From JAUIHN01 sp964556075 (GTDB lineage Bacteria; Patescibacteriota; Saccharimonadia; Saccharimonadales; Saccharimonadaceae): a stretch of 5,160 nt of DNA. Location of the stretch: NCBI GenBank assembly GCA_964556075.1, contig CAZKUV010000050.1:1-5160 (forward strand). Reading direction: 5' to 3'. Position numbers and translations under genes: made by a program. Shown here in pieces: positions 4,597 to 5,160 of the stretch. Within the stretch, counting starts at the first letter, position 1. Every line of letters starts with the position of its first letter. The notes below the pieces were generated by a model. It worked only from the letters and a program-made list of their open reading frames with translations, searched no databases and had not been told where the DNA came from.

Positions 4597-5160
4597 GGTA
4601 ATAGCACCCATAGATAACAGCTTCCTCGGGATTTGCGGCTTGCTGAATTGGCGGGCAAGGAAAATGGTTTGGTAGTCGTTCGCGTACGAGCTGCTGAAGT
4701 TGATCGCNNNNNNNNNNAAGTAGGTGCCAATGCTGCCGCCAATTATAATCAGTTCTGGCTGAATTATGGGAATGAGTACGATAAATCCGCGACTAATCCG
4801 ATCGGAAATGTCTCGCCAGGTATCTTCCGAAGTTATGTCCCGGGCGTATTGTCCGTAGGTATGATAGATGGCTTTACCCGAAGCGAAACTTTCCCATTTT
4901 TGTAGCCTCCCTTGGAATTCGAGAACTGCGACGCGCCCCAGCGTGCGATCGATGTGACCGTCGGTCGTAAGACCAGCGCCGATACCGGTACTAATGGTGA
5001 CATACAGCGAGGATTGCGGCATCGGTGAGAGATTGCGAGTTTCTGCCAGACCGGCAAGATTGGCGTCGTTTTCAACGAGGAGCGGGGCGCCGCCAAGCAC
5101 TCCCTCTAGCGCTTTGCCAGCGTCAAAGTTTTCCCAAGGTAAATTACCGAACCACTGAGC
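4568..5160 (-). CDS. ROK-family sugar kinase-like protein (5' truncated, with gap)
   Basis: The gene enters from the right edge and ends at TAA 4570-4568. It is interrupted by the 10 Ns at 4708-4717. Before the gap the frame reads WFGNLPWENFD, VENDANLAGLAE (5073-5041; Asp 5067-5065 is the presumed catalytic base), ISTGIGAG (ATP phosphate loop, about 4995-4972), KWESFASGKA and LIIIGGSIGTY. After the gap the ROK C-terminus continues in another frame from 4705: DQLQQLVRERLPN, then NPEEAVIYGCYYHAL (about 4633-4589), then stop. That matches how ROK proteins end, with an adenine-site region and a final Ala-rich helix. The Cys zinc site of classical ROK proteins is absent, and the E-x-G-H signature is not seen (TLGR at 4944-4933 instead). 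The N-terminal ~100 residues are outside the window. Substrate unknown; a glucokinase or other hexokinase role is family-level inference. Confidence 0.82.
4708..4717. other. Assembly gap (10 Ns) inside the ROK gene
   Basis: Ten Ns of unknown bases. On the minus strand the ROK frame enters as GGSIGTY plus TT and leaves in a frame whose first full codon is 4705-4703 (GAT). For one continuous ROK frame the true gap must be 2 modulo 3 (for example 8 or 11 nt), not 10. With 10 Ns taken literally, the frame runs past the ROK stop into the downstream peptidase gene and makes a false fusion. Confidence 0.9.

Noticed and set aside
4633..4905. Plus-strand open frame across the gap
   Set aside because: It lies opposite the ROK gene, crosses the Ns, has no ribosome site and shows no recognisable protein features.
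4129..5100. A single 323-residue protein joining a ROK domain to a metallopeptidase
   Set aside because: It depends on the literal length of the N run. The frame starting at 4705 restores a ROK C-terminus with its own stop at 4568, so two genes fit better.
1..5160. Recoded UGA (as in Gracilibacteria/Absconditabacteria)
   Set aside because: No gene stops at TGA, but none has an in-frame TGA either, and the tryptophans I checked are TGG. Six stops are too few to argue from.
1..5160. CRISPR arrays, insertion sequences, tRNA genes or attachment sites
   Set aside because: No spaced direct repeats of suitable length, no transposase-like protein and no tRNA-like cloverleaf sequence seen.

Overview
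The window looks like a piece of a draft or metagenome-assembled bacterial genome. A run of 10 Ns at 4708-4717 marks a scaffold join. Short gene spacing, a zinc-less divergent ROK protein, a small KGG-motif protein and small single-span membrane proteins suggest a Patescibacteria (CPR) lineage, most likely Candidatus Saccharibacteria. That placement is inferred from protein character, not from a search. All genes read in the standard code. Stops are TAG and TAA only, and I found no in-frame TGA.

Left edge (1-79): what appears to be the last ~34 nt of a 5S rRNA, closed by a strong intrinsic terminator, so the window begins at the end of an rRNA operon. An extended -10 promoter (TGA-TATAAT) follows at 128-136, with a perfect dyad just upstream. 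It sits so close to the first ATG that the mRNA is probably leaderless.

Region 145-3571: a tight three-gene + strand operon. It encodes (i) a membrane-anchored M14 zinc carboxypeptidase with Ig-like domains, (ii) a secreted DUF3152 metzincin-like protease, and (iii) a single-span membrane protein with a long helical extracytoplasmic part. Genes 2 and 3 overlap in a TAATG. A hairpin terminator at 3627-3656 closes the operon. All three products are predicted to act outside the cytoplasmic membrane, so the operon looks like a cell-surface proteolysis or wall-remodelling module.

Region 3657-4095: a regulatory stretch with two inverted repeats, then a near-ideal sigma-70-type promoter (TTGACA-17-TATATT). 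Two copies of a 14-bp operator-like sequence flank its -10 box. The leader contains a terminator-like hairpin, a perfect AGGAGG, and then a 66-residue KGG-repeat protein.

Region 4109-5160 (- strand, convergent): a ROK-family protein (5' end beyond the window) and, overlapping its 3' end, a small HExxH metallopeptidase with a C-terminal zinc ribbon. The two look like one fused open frame only because the 10-N gap has the wrong length modulo 3. The ROK C-terminus is readable in another frame after the gap and stops at 4568. A 10-bp hairpin at 4109-4134 separates the convergent units and overlaps the peptidase stop codon.
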